NCBI RefSeq assembly: GCF_009183655.1
Contig: NZ_WEIO01000014.1
Span: 1-54,948, forward strand
Direction of reading: 5' to 3'
DNA: 54,948 nt
DNA from: Bacillus aerolatus
GTDB taxonomy: Bacteria > Bacillota > Bacilli > Bacillales > Domibacillaceae
The position numbers and the translations under genes were made by a program. Below the pieces are notes generated by a model that was not told the DNA's origin, made no database searches, and saw only the letters and a program-made list of their open reading frames with translations. How positions within the stretch are numbered: the stretch's first letter is position 1; every line of letters begins with the position of its first letter. This document shows positions 25,604 to 34,706 of the stretch, one piece after another.

Positions 25604-25924
25604 TTAGTCAGCCGGTCTTGGGCCAGCGTCGAGTCCAGAGGTTTCTACTGTCATGATCGGGCGAACGGTTATGTCTCCATTTACAAAAATTTGACAGGAT
25701 AACCGCAAATGATCTTCAATTCCTTTTTCCGCAAAGGCTTTCTTTTTTTTATTGGTTACCTCAAAAAAATCGCCTGCCAAAACTTCTACTCTGCAGGTTG
25801 TGCATTTTGCCTTCCCTCCACAGCGATGGAGAATGTTTACACCGTTATCTTCTAGTGCTAATACTAACTTTTTCCCATTTTCTACTTCAAAAGTTCCTTG
25901 CCCAAATACAGTTACGTTAGGCAT
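25604..25924 (-). CDS. Plant-type [2Fe-2S] ferredoxin
   Basis: A 106-aa ferredoxin. The cluster ligands are visible in LHRCGGKAKCTTCRVEVLAG (C-x4-C-x2-C) and the fourth Cys in LRLSCQIFVNGD. Ribosome site agagggtga. It would carry electrons to an oxygenase or reductase; no clear partner is adjacent. It is transcribed toward the ars operon and away from the broken HxlR gene. Confidence 0.88.
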   Translation of the reverse strand: MPNVTVFGQGTFEVENGKKLVLALEDNGVNILHRCGGKAKCTTCRVEVLAGDFFEVTNKKKKAFAEKGIEDHLRLSCQIFVNGDITVRPIMTVETSGLDAGPRPAD

Positions 25925-26015
25925 TTTATATCACCCTCTATAAAATGATAAATTTCAAATGATCTTTAATATAGTTATCGCCTTATCTCGCATCCTATAG
26001 ACATGAAATTTGAAA

Positions 26016-26117
26016 TCATTTCTCATTAAATAAATGCAGTAAAATAATCAGTTTCTATTTGCCTGCTAAGATGCTTAAAGGTTCGTCAACTTTACACAGT
26101 TCAGGCTTCTTCTCCAT
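26016..26117 (-). pseudogene. HxlR-family regulator, N-terminal fragment with a Trp-to-stop mutation
   Basis: The minus strand reads MEKKPELCKVDEPLSILAGK, then TAG, then KLIILLHLFNEK and a second stop. HxlR (DUF24) proteins typically read '...C.ve..l.iLgGKWk..IL..L', so the TAG stands where TGG (Trp) is expected. The rest of the ~110-aa gene is absent. A ggag site lies before the ATG. It is divergent from the pirin gene, as active HxlR regulators such as YodB often are beside quinone-stress genes. The pirin gene may therefore be constitutive. Confidence 0.6.
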
Positions 26118-26296
26118 AGTAATCTCCATTAGTACCTTTTTTTATACTATACCACATAAATGTGCGTACTTCCTTTTTCGGTTAGTTTATTTCATAATAA
26201 TACTTGTAGTAAGTCATTGCTGTTTATGCTTAGCCAAATGAATCATTTTTATAAATAGCCAGCTTCTAATTTTAAAAATAGGGGGAGGGTTTTAAC

Positions 26297-27139
26297 ATGA
26301 GCAATGAACATGTCACGTCTAGAGGAATTAGAAGTGTAAGGGACGTCGTTTACCAGGAAAATTCGCCGGCTCATAAAGTAGGATTGGTTATTGAACCGGG
26401 TAACTGGGAAGAAATTGATCCGTTTCTATTGATGGCTGAAGACTTTTTCCAGCGTGGAACATTCGGTATGCATCCGCACCGTGGCATTGAGACAGTAACT
26501 TATGTCATTGATGGGAAGCTTGAACACTTGGACAATAAAACTGGGGGCGGGGAATTATTACCCGGAGATGTTCAATGGATGACGGCTGGGAAAGGGATTA
26601 TTCATACAGAGGACCCGGCTATTGGAGAAACCGTTCATTCCCTGCAACTGTGGGTAAATCTGCCGAGCGACAAAAAAATGACGGAACCGCGTTATCAGAA
26701 TATGCGTGGGCAAGATATGCCAGTTCGTCATGAAAACGGCGCAATGATTCGTGTATTTTCTGGTTCTTCGAAGGATATGACGGCTAACACGAAAAATCAC
26801 GTGCCTGTTACGATGGTCGAGTTTACTCTTGAACCGAATGCCACTGTCACACAGGATCTTCCCGGCAGTTATAATGGATTTCTTTATATAATAGAAGGAA
26901 AAGGAACTTTTGGCGGTGAAAACACGGAAGGCAAAAAAGGGCAGGTTCTCTGGCTGGAACGTGGAATGGATGCTGAACAGACTGAAGTGAAAATTCATGC
27001 GAAAGAAAAACTACATGTTATGTTATATGCAGGGCAGCCTGTTGGAGAAAAAGTTGTAGCGCGTGGTCCATTTGTGATGAATTCGGAAGGAGAGATCGTG
27101 CAGGCATACAAAGATTATCGAGAAGGAAAATTCGAGTAA
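26297..27139 (+). CDS. Pirin-family bicupin protein
   Basis: A full-length 280-aa pirin. The first cupin carries GMHPHRGIETVTYVIDGKLEHLDNKTGG (metal-binding His residues) and GDVQWMTAGKGIIHTEDP. The second has LPGSYNGFLYIIEGKGTFG and GQVLWLERG. Bacterial pirins such as YhhW can act as quercetin 2,3-dioxygenases; others are redox sensors. Strong ribosome site gggggaggg. A DoxX gene follows 245 bp later in the same direction. A truncated second pirin lies at 15518. Confidence 0.9.
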   Translation: MSNEHVTSRGIRSVRDVVYQENSPAHKVGLVIEPGNWEEIDPFLLMAEDFFQRGTFGMHPHRGIETVTYVIDGKLEHLDNKTGGGELLPGDVQWMTAGKGIIHTEDPAIGETVHSLQLWVNLPSDKKMTEPRYQNMRGQDMPVRHENGAMIRVFSGSSKDMTANTKNHVPVTMVEFTLEPNATVTQDLPGSYNGFLYIIEGKGTFGGENTEGKKGQVLWLERGMDAEQTEVKIHAKEKLHVMLYAGQPVGEKVVARGPFVMNSEGEIVQAYKDYREGKFE

Positions 27140-27384
27140 ACAAACGAAAAGACAGTCATTCCAATTAGCCATTTTTAAATCACGAATTGCACCTTTTAAA
27201 AATATAAATATCTTAGCTTAAATTTAAATTGTTTACGAAGATAAGGATATGCAAAATTTTTTTGGTGTATATCTCGATTTGAAGATATCTTTATTCGAAA
27301 TGTTTAAGGTTATAATGTGGAATCATGTAATCAGTTGGTGAGAGCATAACGCTCTGCAAGTAATTTTATATAGGAGGAATTAAA

Positions 27385-27780
27385 ATGATAGATGCAGGAT
27401 TATTATTGATTCGTTTAGTCATTGGATTAGCTTTTGTTGGACACGGTGCGCAAAAATTATTTGGCTGGTTTGGGGGATACGGTTTAAAAGGAACCGGCGG
27501 CTGGTTTGAGTCGATTGGTATGAAACCGGGTGTAACAATGGCGCTATTAGCAGGGCTGGCAGAGTTTGTAGGCGGGGCATTGTTCGCCTTAGGACTCTTC
27601 ACTCCCTTTGCCGGAATGATCATTGCCGGAACGATGTTAATGGCCATTGTTAAAGTCCATGGACCGAACGGTTTTTGGAGTACACAAAATGGTTATGAGT
27701 ACAACTTGGTGTTATTAGCCGTTGCCATCGGTATCGCGATGACAGGGCCTGGTAGATATGCTATTGATGCTCTTTTATAA
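27385..27780 (+). CDS. DoxX-family membrane protein (second copy)
   Basis: A 131-aa protein with four membrane segments. The signature [24 protein letters not shown] and [22 protein letters not shown] is closer to the YfiD/MhqP type than the copy at 5281. Ribosome site taggagga. It lies downstream of the pirin gene, and both families recur in quinone or electrophile stress regulons. Confidence 0.9.
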   Translation: MIDAGLLLIRLVIGLAFVGHGAQKLFGWFGGYGLKGTGGWFESIGMKPGVTMALLAGLAEFVGGALFALGLFTPFAGMIIAGTMLMAIVKVHGPNGFWSTQNGYEYNLVLLAVAIGIAMTGPGRYAIDALL

Positions 27781-27907
27781 AAAACATCGGAAAAAATAAC
27801 TGAGACGGCGCTTTCAACCTTTTGTCTCGGGATATTACCTCTAATGTTTGAAATTATTTTAGTAAAAAGCTTTAATGATGATAGTAGTCATATAGCGTTT
27901 AGCATAT

Positions 27908-27945
27908 AAAAAGGATGGCGGGAAATGTTCTCCGCCATCCTTTTT
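27908..27945 (+). terminator. Intrinsic terminator
   Basis: The arms aaaaaggatggcgg / ccgccatccttttt lie before the aconitase gene. The element is symmetrical and terminates the DoxX transcript. Confidence 0.85.
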
Positions 27946-28073
27946 ATTGATGATACGTTTTTGAAAATAATCAAGAGAAAGCCAAAACGAACGTATATTT
28001 TTTTTTGTACAGACAACTATATATAAAAGTATAAAAGATTACACATCAACAATTACCTTCAGGAGGGAATTGC

Positions 28074-30029
28074 ATGCCGCTAAATATTACCCAAAAGCTA
28101 ATAAAAGGGCATCTTGTTTCAGGTGACATGGTTCCGGGTTCAGAAATAGGACTGAGAATTGATCAAACCTTAACGCAGGACGCCACAGGAACAATGGTGA
28201 TGTTAGAACTGGAAGCGATGGGATTAGACCAGGCGAAAACAGAGGCATCCGCCCAATATGTGGATCACAACTTAATTCAAGTAGACAACAAAAATCCGGA
28301 CGATCATCTTTTTTTGCAAAGTGCGACACGACGATTTGGGCTGTATTATAGCCGCCCGGGGAATGGAGTCAGCCATCCTGTTCATATGCAGCGGCTCGCT
28401 AAGCCGGGAAAAACGCTGCTTGGATCTGACAGTCACACATGTGCCAATGGATGTATGGGTATGCTGGCAATGGGTGCCGGTGGAATTGACGTAGCTTTAG
28501 CTATTGCAGGAGAGCCGTTCTACGTGAAAATGCCCCAAGTGTGGGGTATCAAGTTAACAGGTGAACTAAGCGATTGGGTGAGTGCAAAGGATGTTATTTT
28601 GGAGCTGCTGCGTAGACATGGTGTAAAAGGCGGCGTCGGAAAAGTGATTGAATATTATGGGCCAGGGGTTAAAGTGTTAAGTGCAATGGACCGTCATGTG
28701 ATCGCAAACATGGGGGCTGAGTTAGGCGCTACTGGAACAGTTTTTCCATCTGACGACGAGATAAAACGCTTTTTAAAAGAACAAGACCGAGAAGATGATT
28801 GGTCCGAGTTAATGGCTGATGAGGGGGCCGCTTACGATATTAATGAAGAAATAAATCTGTCTGAAGTGGAGCCGCTTATTGCCAAACCTTCAAGTCCGGG
28901 AAATGTAGTACCAATTTCAGAAGTCGCCGGCACGCCTATTTATCAATCTTATGTTGGCTCATCAGCAAATCCGGGGTTCCGTGATTTCGCTATTGCGGCT
29001 CAAATTGTCAGCGGGAAACAAATAGCGGAGGGGATTTCTTTTGATATTAATCCAACTTCAAGGCAAGTATTAACCGATTTGGTACAAGAAAGCCATATTG
29101 CAAGTCTACTTCAATCTGGCGCGCGTTTGCATCAAGCAGGCTGTAATGGCTGTATTGGTATGGGACAAGCACCAGCGACGGGCCGCAACAGTTTGAGAAC
29201 AACGCCTCGTAATTTTCCCGGACGTTCAGGAACGAGAGAGGACAGTGTCTATTTGTGCAGCCCAGAAACAGCCGCAGTCTCCGCTCTGACAGGAAAAATT
29301 ACAGATCCACGAACAATCGGTATTCCTTATCCTAAAGTCAACGAACCGAAGAACCCAACTGTGGATACAAATTTATTAGAGGAACCGTTACCATATGAGG
29401 AAGCCAAAAAAGTTGAATTATATAAAGGACCGAATATCGCCTCAATACCAACAATGGATGCGATGCCAGATCGCCTGGAACTGCCTGTCTTGTTAAAAAT
29501 GGGTGATAATATTTCCACCGATGAAATACTTGCCGGAGGAGCACGTGTCCTTCCGTATCGAAGTAATCTTCCTGAAATCAGTAAATTCACTTTTGAAATT
29601 ATCGATAAAACATACTACGAACGTGGAAGGGAAAGCGTGGCTCATGGCGGACATGCTGTAGTGGGCGGATATAATTATGGTCAAGGATCCAGTCGTGAAC
29701 ATGCTGCACTTGCACCAAGGTACCTCGGTTTGCGCGTTGCCGTAGTGAAAGATTTCGCCCGCATTCACTGGCAAAATCTCGTTAACTTTGGTGTGCTGCC
29801 GCTCACTTTTGTTCGTGCAGAAGACTACGACAAGCTAGTTCAAGGCGATGTTCTTGAGCTTTCTGAGTTGAGAACGAAAATTAAACAAGGCAGTGAGTTT
29901 ACGATTACCGTAAAAGGAAAAAATGAGCAAATTCATGTTAAACATGCCCTATCAGAACGTCAGGTGGAAATAATGCTGATGGGCGGACTGATCAACTGGG
30001 TAAAAGACCGGCAAAAGAAGGCTATATAA
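28074..30029 (+). CDS. Aconitate hydratase (monomeric, short type)
   Basis: A 651-aa Fe-S hydratase shorter than AcnA/CitB (~900 aa). Cluster and substrate motifs are present: LLGSDSHTCANGCMGMLAMGAGG, then CNGCIGMGQAPATG (two cluster Cys) and a C-terminal swivel domain with YNYGQGSSREHAAL (about 540). It catalyses citrate-isocitrate isomerisation in the TCA or a related cycle (homoaconitase/2-methylaconitate type members also exist). Ribosome site aggaggga. A small Zn-ribbon-like gene follows 94 bp downstream. Confidence 0.9.
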   Translation: MPLNITQKLIKGHLVSGDMVPGSEIGLRIDQTLTQDATGTMVMLELEAMGLDQAKTEASAQYVDHNLIQVDNKNPDDHLFLQSATRRFGLYYSRPGNGVSHPVHMQRLAKPGKTLLGSDSHTCANGCMGMLAMGAGGIDVALAIAGEPFYVKMPQVWGIKLTGELSDWVSAKDVILELLRRHGVKGGVGKVIEYYGPGVKVLSAMDRHVIANMGAELGATGTVFPSDDEIKRFLKEQDREDDWSELMADEGAAYDINEEINLSEVEPLIAKPSSPGNVVPISEVAGTPIYQSYVGSSANPGFRDFAIAAQIVSGKQIAEGISFDINPTSRQVLTDLVQESHIASLLQSGARLHQAGCNGCIGMGQAPATGRNSLRTTPRNFPGRSGTREDSVYLCSPETAAVSALTGKITDPRTIGIPYPKVNEPKNPTVDTNLLEEPLPYEEAKKVELYKGPNIASIPTMDAMPDRLELPVLLKMGDNISTDEILAGGARVLPYRSNLPEISKFTFEIIDKTYYERGRESVAHGGHAVVGGYNYGQGSSREHAALAPRYLGLRVAVVKDFARIHWQNLVNFGVLPLTFVRAEDYDKLVQGDVLELSELRTKIKQGSEFTITVKGKNEQIHVKHALSERQVEIMLMGGLINWVKDRQKKAI

Positions 30030-30123
30030 CAGCTTGAGAACAGGCCTTTAGAAGAGGTCGATAATTGTATGAACTTGTACTTAGGATAAGCCTTAAACTT
30101 AAAGACTTTATGGAGGGATAACA

Positions 30124-30297
30124 ATGGTGGACAGAGAAAACACATGTAAAGCCTGTGAAGGAACGGGCATGTTATCTGATGATGAAGGCTGGCAATATAA
30201 ATGCAGTGTTTGTCACGGAGAAGGAACATTTTATGCTGGGGATAATCAATCTGCTAAAGTGATGTCTGTAGATGAAAATAATCGTTTATTAGATTAA
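30124..30297 (+). CDS. Small protein with two DnaJ-type CxxCxGxG zinc motifs (57 aa)
   Basis: The 57-aa product contains CKACEGTG (8-15) and CSVCHGEG (27-34), the repeated motif of the DnaJ cysteine-rich domain, which together would bind one zinc ion. The remaining ~20 residues are polar. The ribosome site ggaggga lies 6 nt before ATG. It follows the aconitase in the same direction and precedes a terminator, so it is probably co-transcribed. A chaperone-like or metal-related role with the Fe-S enzyme is possible, not shown. Confidence 0.75.
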   Translation: MVDRENTCKACEGTGMLSDDEGWQYKCSVCHGEGTFYAGDNQSAKVMSVDENNRLLD

Positions 30298-30299
30298 AT

Positions 30300-30328
30300 A
30301 AAGGGAGCTTATATTTGCTCCCTTTTAT
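30300..30328 (+). terminator. Terminator after the Zn-motif gene
   Basis: The arms aaagggagc / gctcccttt are followed by TTAT. It lies 3 bp past the stop. Confidence 0.8.
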
Positions 30329-30369
30329 ATTGGCTTGCAATCCCCACTCTTAAGGCCCTTATAATCCGC

Positions 30370-30561
30370 TTAACAATTGTTACGGTTGTTTAAATCGCTA
30401 TTATTACATTTGTTTCTGCTGCGGTCGTTATCAAGAAACTGTGCATCGTTTTCAGCTGCAAATTCAAGGTTCACATTGTCTATATCTAATTCTTTGTTGC
30501 GATTTTTGTCATTATTGTCAAAATTACGGTTATTACGATTGCGGTTGTTGTCTCGTCTCAT
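30370..30561 (-). CDS. Asn/Arg-rich low-complexity small protein (63 aa)
   Basis: The product begins MRRDNNRNRNNRNFDNNDKN and ends in an Asn-rich tail with two Cys (NKCNNSDLNNRNNC). An aggagga site precedes ATG 30561; the longer frame has no site. It is strongly hydrophilic and low in complexity, like some Bacillus spore coat or spore-core associated peptides, but I do not recognise a family. The intrinsically disordered composition is the only firm statement. Confidence 0.6.
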   Translation of the reverse strand: MRRDNNRNRNNRNFDNNDKNRNKELDIDNVNLEFAAENDAQFLDNDRSRNKCNNSDLNNRNNC

Positions 30562-30577
30562 TTTTATTCCTCCTAAG

Positions 30578-30807
30578 GTTTTTATCATAGAACATACGTC
30601 TTCCTATAAAGGAATTTCGAGAATAGCGTTCCATCTAAGCAAACAATCCCTTTGGAATGTGGAGGCCTGCTGCTCAAGATCCCAAAAGTATTTGTTTGGT
30701 TTTTGATGTTTGTGCTACCCACAATATTTAATGTGCCATTGTCACAATAAATTACTCTGGAAAGTTTTAACCCATCACTCTAAATTTTTTATCATAGAAC
30801 ATACGTC
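30578..30807 (+). repeat. Pair of ~21-bp direct repeats
   Basis: The motif tttttatcatagaacatacg (continuing tc) occurs at 30578-30600 and again at about 30786-30807. The two copies are 207 bp apart in the gap before the metallohydrolase gene. The rest of the gap shows no coding signal. The copies could be regulatory sites, or traces of a small duplication or of a past insertion between them. Confidence 0.6.
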
Positions 30808-30876
30808 CCTAGAGTAATTTCTCTAAACAAAGAAACAATATCCATGTGACATTAAGAATGTTAAGGAGGATTGTAA

Positions 30877-31734
30877 ATGGATAAGGATATGAATTACGGT
30901 AGTGATTATAAATATATTCCTGCAACGTCGGTAGGAAGTGGAGTGGGAATTCAAGTATTACCGGATTTATTTTGTCATACTGTCCAAATTGTTAATATTA
31001 ACTTGGTTGGAAATCCGGAAACGAAGGAATTTGTATTAGTTGATACAGGAATGCCGGATTCTGCAAATGAGATTATTTCCGTTACCGAAGAACGTTTTGG
31101 TGCAAACAGCCGTCCAAAAGCAATCATTTTGACACATGGTCATTTTGATCATGTGGGAGCTATTATTGATTTGGTTAAACATTGGGAAGTTCCTGTCTAT
31201 GCACATGAATTAGAAATGCCTTTTTTAACAGGTCAAAGGAGTTATCCAGAACCAGACCCAACCGTTGAAGGCGGTATGATATCAAAAATGTCACCCATGT
31301 TTCCTAATGAACCGATCGACTTAGGGAATAATGTAGAAAAGTTGCCTTCCGATGGAACGGTTCCTCATATGCCTGATTTCCGTTGGATTCATACACCGGG
31401 GCATGCACCGGGACATGTTTCGTTATTTAGAGAAAAAGACCGAGCGCTGATAGCAGGGGACGCATTTATTACCGTCAAACAGGAGTACCTTTACAAAGTT
31501 TTAACACAAGAACAGGAAATAAGCGGGCCTCCAAGATATCTTACAACCGATTGGAAAGCCGCCAAAGAATCAGTCATTAAACTAGAAGCGTTAAAACCAA
31601 CTGTCGCCGTTACTGGACATGGGTTACCTATGTCTGGTGAATTATTGACAAGCAGTTTACAAAAGCTTGTTAAAGAATTTGATCGGATTGCTGTACCTGA
31701 TTACGGAAAGTATGTAGACAAGAACATCCATTGA
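30877..31734 (+). CDS. Metallo-beta-lactamase fold hydrolase
   Basis: A 285-aa protein. Zinc-binding motif LTHGHFDHVG (about 85-94), a further His in HTPGHAPGHVSL (about 168-178), Asp in IAGDAFI and the final His in VTGHGLPMSG give a complete dinuclear site. Related proteins include glyoxalase II-like and quorum-lactonase-like enzymes; the substrate cannot be set from sequence. Ribosome site aaggagga. Monocistronic. Confidence 0.88.
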   Translation: MDKDMNYGSDYKYIPATSVGSGVGIQVLPDLFCHTVQIVNINLVGNPETKEFVLVDTGMPDSANEIISVTEERFGANSRPKAIILTHGHFDHVGAIIDLVKHWEVPVYAHELEMPFLTGQRSYPEPDPTVEGGMISKMSPMFPNEPIDLGNNVEKLPSDGTVPHMPDFRWIHTPGHAPGHVSLFREKDRALIAGDAFITVKQEYLYKVLTQEQEISGPPRYLTTDWKAAKESVIKLEALKPTVAVTGHGLPMSGELLTSSLQKLVKEFDRIAVPDYGKYVDKNIH

Positions 31735-31757
31735 TTAAATGGAGGACAAAATTAAAC

Positions 31758-31788
31758 TGTGCCCTGTAAAATGGACAGTTTAAAAAAG
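31758..31788 (+). mobile_element. Solitary IS3-type terminal repeat-like sequence
   Basis: TGTGCCCTGTAAAATGGACA followed by gtttaaaaaag resembles an IS terminal repeat. It matches the end-like sequence at 18216 (TGTACCCTATGGAGTAGACA, ctttaa) at most positions. No transposase gene is adjacent. A relic is plausible but not proven. Confidence 0.35.
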
Positions 31789-31809
31789 CCCGCTGCTCAC
31801 GCAGCCAAA

Positions 31810-31842
31810 AAATGACCTCGATACTGTGTATCGAGATCATTT
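31810..31842. terminator. Bidirectional terminator
   Basis: The 15-bp arms aaatgacctcgatac / gtatcgagatcattt have a 3-nt loop and sit between the convergent metallohydrolase and YqhV genes. Confidence 0.75.
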
Positions 31843-31942
31843 GTTTAGTTCCATTGGTATCCTCTTGAATTATGTGGAGTGATGCTTTTTTCCACTTAGT
31901 CCTGATGGTAAGGTATATGGCGCAGGCTGCAAAACAGGATCT

Positions 31943-32218
31943 TCATTCGGCTTTAATGCCATACAAAATAAAAGCAATCCCTAAAATAATCCAAAGCAGT
32001 TTTGACAAGGAAATATTACCGGCCATTCCCCAAAGGCCGATTGCCGTGGTCGTAATAAAAATCAATGGACCGACCAGCGCAAGTGAACTATTGACGATCA
32101 TCACTTTTTCGATATCATTCAATTTCAACATGAGGATGGCAGCCATGATCTCCACGCTTCCTGAAAGTAACCTTAACATTGCCACGGCGATTACTGCTTT
32201 TTCTATAAGGATAAACAT
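31943..32218 (-). CDS. YqhV family (DUF2619) small membrane protein
   Basis: The 91-aa product has three membrane segments and the pattern AMLRLLSGSVEIMAAILMLKLNDIEKVMIVNSSLALVGPLIF, which matches B. subtilis YqhV as I remember it. YqhV is found beside spoIIIA genes in B. subtilis; here it is isolated. A TTG-led longer frame exists, but ggaggg before ATG 32218 fixes the start. Function unknown. Confidence 0.82.
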   Translation of the reverse strand: MFILIEKAVIAVAMLRLLSGSVEIMAAILMLKLNDIEKVMIVNSSLALVGPLIFITTTAIGLWGMAGNISLSKLLWIILGIAFILYGIKAE

Positions 32219-32488
32219 AAAGCCCTCCAAATTCCGTTGTTTTAAGTAGTATATGCAGCCACCAGTAACGGAAGGACAGGCTTTTATTATTTACTTAAAT
32301 AGAACTCCACTTTTGCCATAATCTTTTTCCCACTAGTTTCATAGCCAAAAGGCGAAAATAGACAGGCTTTTATCAGTCATATGTTTATACATGATTAGGG
32401 TCACGCAGTCCCGTTTCGAGTACTCTTTCCTGCATATAAATGTAAAAGAACCATTCACCTATGAAAAAGCTGCGGAAAGCAGCTTTTT

Positions 32489-32539
32489 CAAAAAAACAAG
32501 GCGGCTTAAGCCCGTATAAATACCGGGCTCAAGCCGCCT
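32489..32539 (-). terminator. Terminator of the acyl-CoA-dehydrogenase-like gene
   Basis: The 16-bp arms aggcggcttaagcccg / cgggctcaagccgcct are followed on the minus strand by a run of T. A second small hairpin (aaaaagctgc/gcagcttttt) lies just beyond at 32464-32489. Confidence 0.85.
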
Positions 32540-32570
32540 AAGAAGAGACTTTTACTTTCTGCCTATTTCA

Positions 32571-33734
32571 TTATTTGCTCTCAGCTTCTTTAATTGCTGT
32601 TTGAGCTAATTTAGAGATCGTCATATCGTCCATTGGAGGGTTATGAAGTCCTGCTCTCACATCGCGATAATATCGTTGCAGTGGATTTGACAGCTGCAGA
32701 CTTTTGGCGCCAACTAATCTCATCGCTTTATCGACGATTGTAATAGCTGAATTTGTTACAATGTGCTTTGCTGCAGCAAGTTCGTTTGTTAGATGATTGC
32801 GGCGCGAATCATCTTCGTAAGCTTCTGCTACACTGTACAAAAAGTGTCTCGCTTTCATTAATTCTAAGTCAATTTGACCAATTAAACTTTGTACATTCGG
32901 TAATTGACTAATCGATCCGTTTAAACTATTTGGGGAATGTTCGATCGCAAAATTCACTGCATAGTCACGAGCTGATTGGGCAATACCTAAGTAGCAAGCT
33001 GGAATGTGCAGGATCCAGCCATTCACATTGTTGCCTCTTGGTCCTTGATTTAGCTCTACAAAGTTTTCGTCTGTAACTTCCACGTTATCGAGCACAAGAT
33101 CATGGCTTTCTGTTCCTCTCATCGCGATAACATCCCAAGTTTCTTTAATAGATAGACCTTTAGATTCTCTATCAATCAGGAAAAATCCAATTCCCTGTTT
33201 TTCTTCGACCCATGCAGATACAAGAAAATGCGTTAATACAGGTGACATCGTCGTAAAATTTTTTTGGCCGGAAATCACCCATTTATCCTCTCTTTTCACT
33301 GCATTTGTTCCAGGGCGGCCGCCGCGCGTTGGACTGCCAGTTTGTGCTTCACTTACCGCTCTGTTCACTAAAGCACCGTTCAATACTTCTTTTGCAAAAG
33401 TATGCAGCTTATCCTCTTTCCAAAGTTTTTTCTCATACAATTCACCAACGACACCCTGATGCCAGCCTATTGCTAAACCAGTAGTGCTGTCGAAACTGGA
33501 AATCGTTTCTTGTAAAAGAACCATATCTGTCACGCTAACACCGCCGCCTCCATATTCCGTCGGTAATGTTAGTTTCGTGTACCCCATATCAACAAGCGCT
33601 TTGACATTTTCTTTCGGAAACTTTGACTTTTCATCCACTTCTTTCGAATGGCTTTTAAAAGCTTTTTCATGTTTTAATAGCTTTTCAAGCCATTCTCTCT
33701 GCGTATCCGTTTTAATAAATAAATCTTTTGACAC
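32571..33734 (-). CDS. Acyl-CoA dehydrogenase-fold flavoenzyme, probable sulfur-compound monooxygenase (SfnB/DszC-like)
   Basis: About 387 aa with the three-part acyl-CoA dehydrogenase fold: LPTEYGGGGVSVTDMVLLQE, middle domain VSEAQTGSPTRGG...KWVISGQKNFTTMSP, and C-terminal helices ending YYRDVRAGLHNPPMDDM. The late RDVRAGLHNPP region is like flavin monooxygenases of the DszC/SfnB group, not beta-oxidation enzymes. GTG 33743 opens the frame, but aaggaa fits GTG 33734 better. It is divergent from an amino-acid ABC importer, suggesting processing of an imported organosulfur compound. Confidence 0.75.
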   Translation of the reverse strand: MSKDLFIKTDTQREWLEKLLKHEKAFKSHSKEVDEKSKFPKENVKALVDMGYTKLTLPTEYGGGGVSVTDMVLLQETISSFDSTTGLAIGWHQGVVGELYEKKLWKEDKLHTFAKEVLNGALVNRAVSEAQTGSPTRGGRPGTNAVKREDKWVISGQKNFTTMSPVLTHFLVSAWVEEKQGIGFFLIDRESKGLSIKETWDVIAMRGTESHDLVLDNVEVTDENFVELNQGPRGNNVNGWILHIPACYLGIAQSARDYAVNFAIEHSPNSLNGSISQLPNVQSLIGQIDLELMKARHFLYSVAEAYEDDSRRNHLTNELAAAKHIVTNSAITIVDKAMRLVGAKSLQLSNPLQRYYRDVRAGLHNPPMDDMTISKLAQTAIKEAESK

Positions 33735-33941
33735 ATTCGACACTTCCTTAATCCATTCAGTTAAATATAATCATTCATATTCAATTCCTTGGTTGTCAAG
33801 TTCAGACGCATTCATTAAATATGTCAGACTTTTAAGTTAATAATACTCTTATATTATAACTATTTAAAACTAACTTTACAACTCGGAATTCTCATGTTAA
33901 TATCTGACTATATTATTCGTGTTGATAGAGAGGGAGATAGA

Positions 33942-34694
33942 TTGATTGAACTAAAAAACATTAAAAAGAGTTTTAAAAAGAATCCTGTTTTAAAAGGGGT
34001 CGATTTAAAAGTAAATAAAGGGGAGGTTCTAGTTATTGTTGGTCCCAGCGGATCGGGAAAAACGACCTTGCTTCGGTGTGTAAATTATTTAGAAAGACCT
34101 GATGAAGGTACGATCTCCGTTGATGGTTTTTCTGTTGAAGGAAAAAATGCATCGAAAAAAGATATTCTCAACTTAAGGCGTAAGACAGCTATGGTTTTCC
34201 AGCATTATAATTTATTCAAAAATAAGACTGTTCTGGAAAATGTAATGGAAGGCCTTCTTGTTGCTAAGAAGATGAAAGCACCTGAAGCGCGCAATATTAG
34301 CATGGATTTGCTTCAAAAAGTAGGGTTGGGTGAAAAAATAAACGATTATCCGACTCAGCTCTCCGGCGGTCAGCAGCAGCGCGTCGGTATTGCTCGAGCC
34401 CTTGCTTTAAATCCTTCAGCCATCTTGTTTGATGAACCTACGTCTGCCCTTGATCCAGAGATGGTTGGTGAAGTTCTTTCCATCATGAAGAAAATTGCTG
34501 GTGAGGGGATGACGATGGTCATTGTGACACACGAGATTGATTTTGCAAGAGATGCGGCTGACCACGTCGTTTTTATGGCTGATGGTGTCATCGTCGAACA
34601 AGGGCCGCCGAAAGATGTACTGTCTCATCCGAAACATGAGCGAACAAAACAATTCTTAAAAAGACTTGTGCGGGAGCCTGAGTATGAAATTTAG
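33942..34694 (+). CDS. Polar amino acid ABC importer, ATP-binding protein
   Basis: About 250 aa. Walker [11 protein letters not shown]-loop FQHYNLF, signature [15 protein letters not shown], Walker [12 protein letters not shown] and H-loop VTHEID are complete. It is closest to TcyC/YxeO/GlnQ-type subunits. The frame opens at 33894, but the agggaga site precedes TTG 33942, which gives the usual length. It leads a four-gene operon with a binding protein and two permeases. Confidence 0.92.
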   Translation: MIELKNIKKSFKKNPVLKGVDLKVNKGEVLVIVGPSGSGKTTLLRCVNYLERPDEGTISVDGFSVEGKNASKKDILNLRRKTAMVFQHYNLFKNKTVLENVMEGLLVAKKMKAPEARNISMDLLQKVGLGEKINDYPTQLSGGQQQRVGIARALALNPSAILFDEPTSALDPEMVGEVLSIMKKIAGEGMTMVIVTHEIDFARDAADHVVFMADGVIVEQGPPKDVLSHPKHERTKQFLKRLVREPEYEI

Positions 34695-34706
34695 CAGGGG
34701 GGATAT

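Noticed and set aside
26059-26241. A 60-codon hydrophobic frame on the plus strand.
   Set aside because: It is antisense to the HxlR relic, with no ribosome site; hydrophobicity reflects T-rich DNA.
33735-33941. An S-box (SAM) riboswitch between the monooxygenase and the ABC importer.
   Set aside because: The gap is short and AT-rich and no S-box core or terminator was found.
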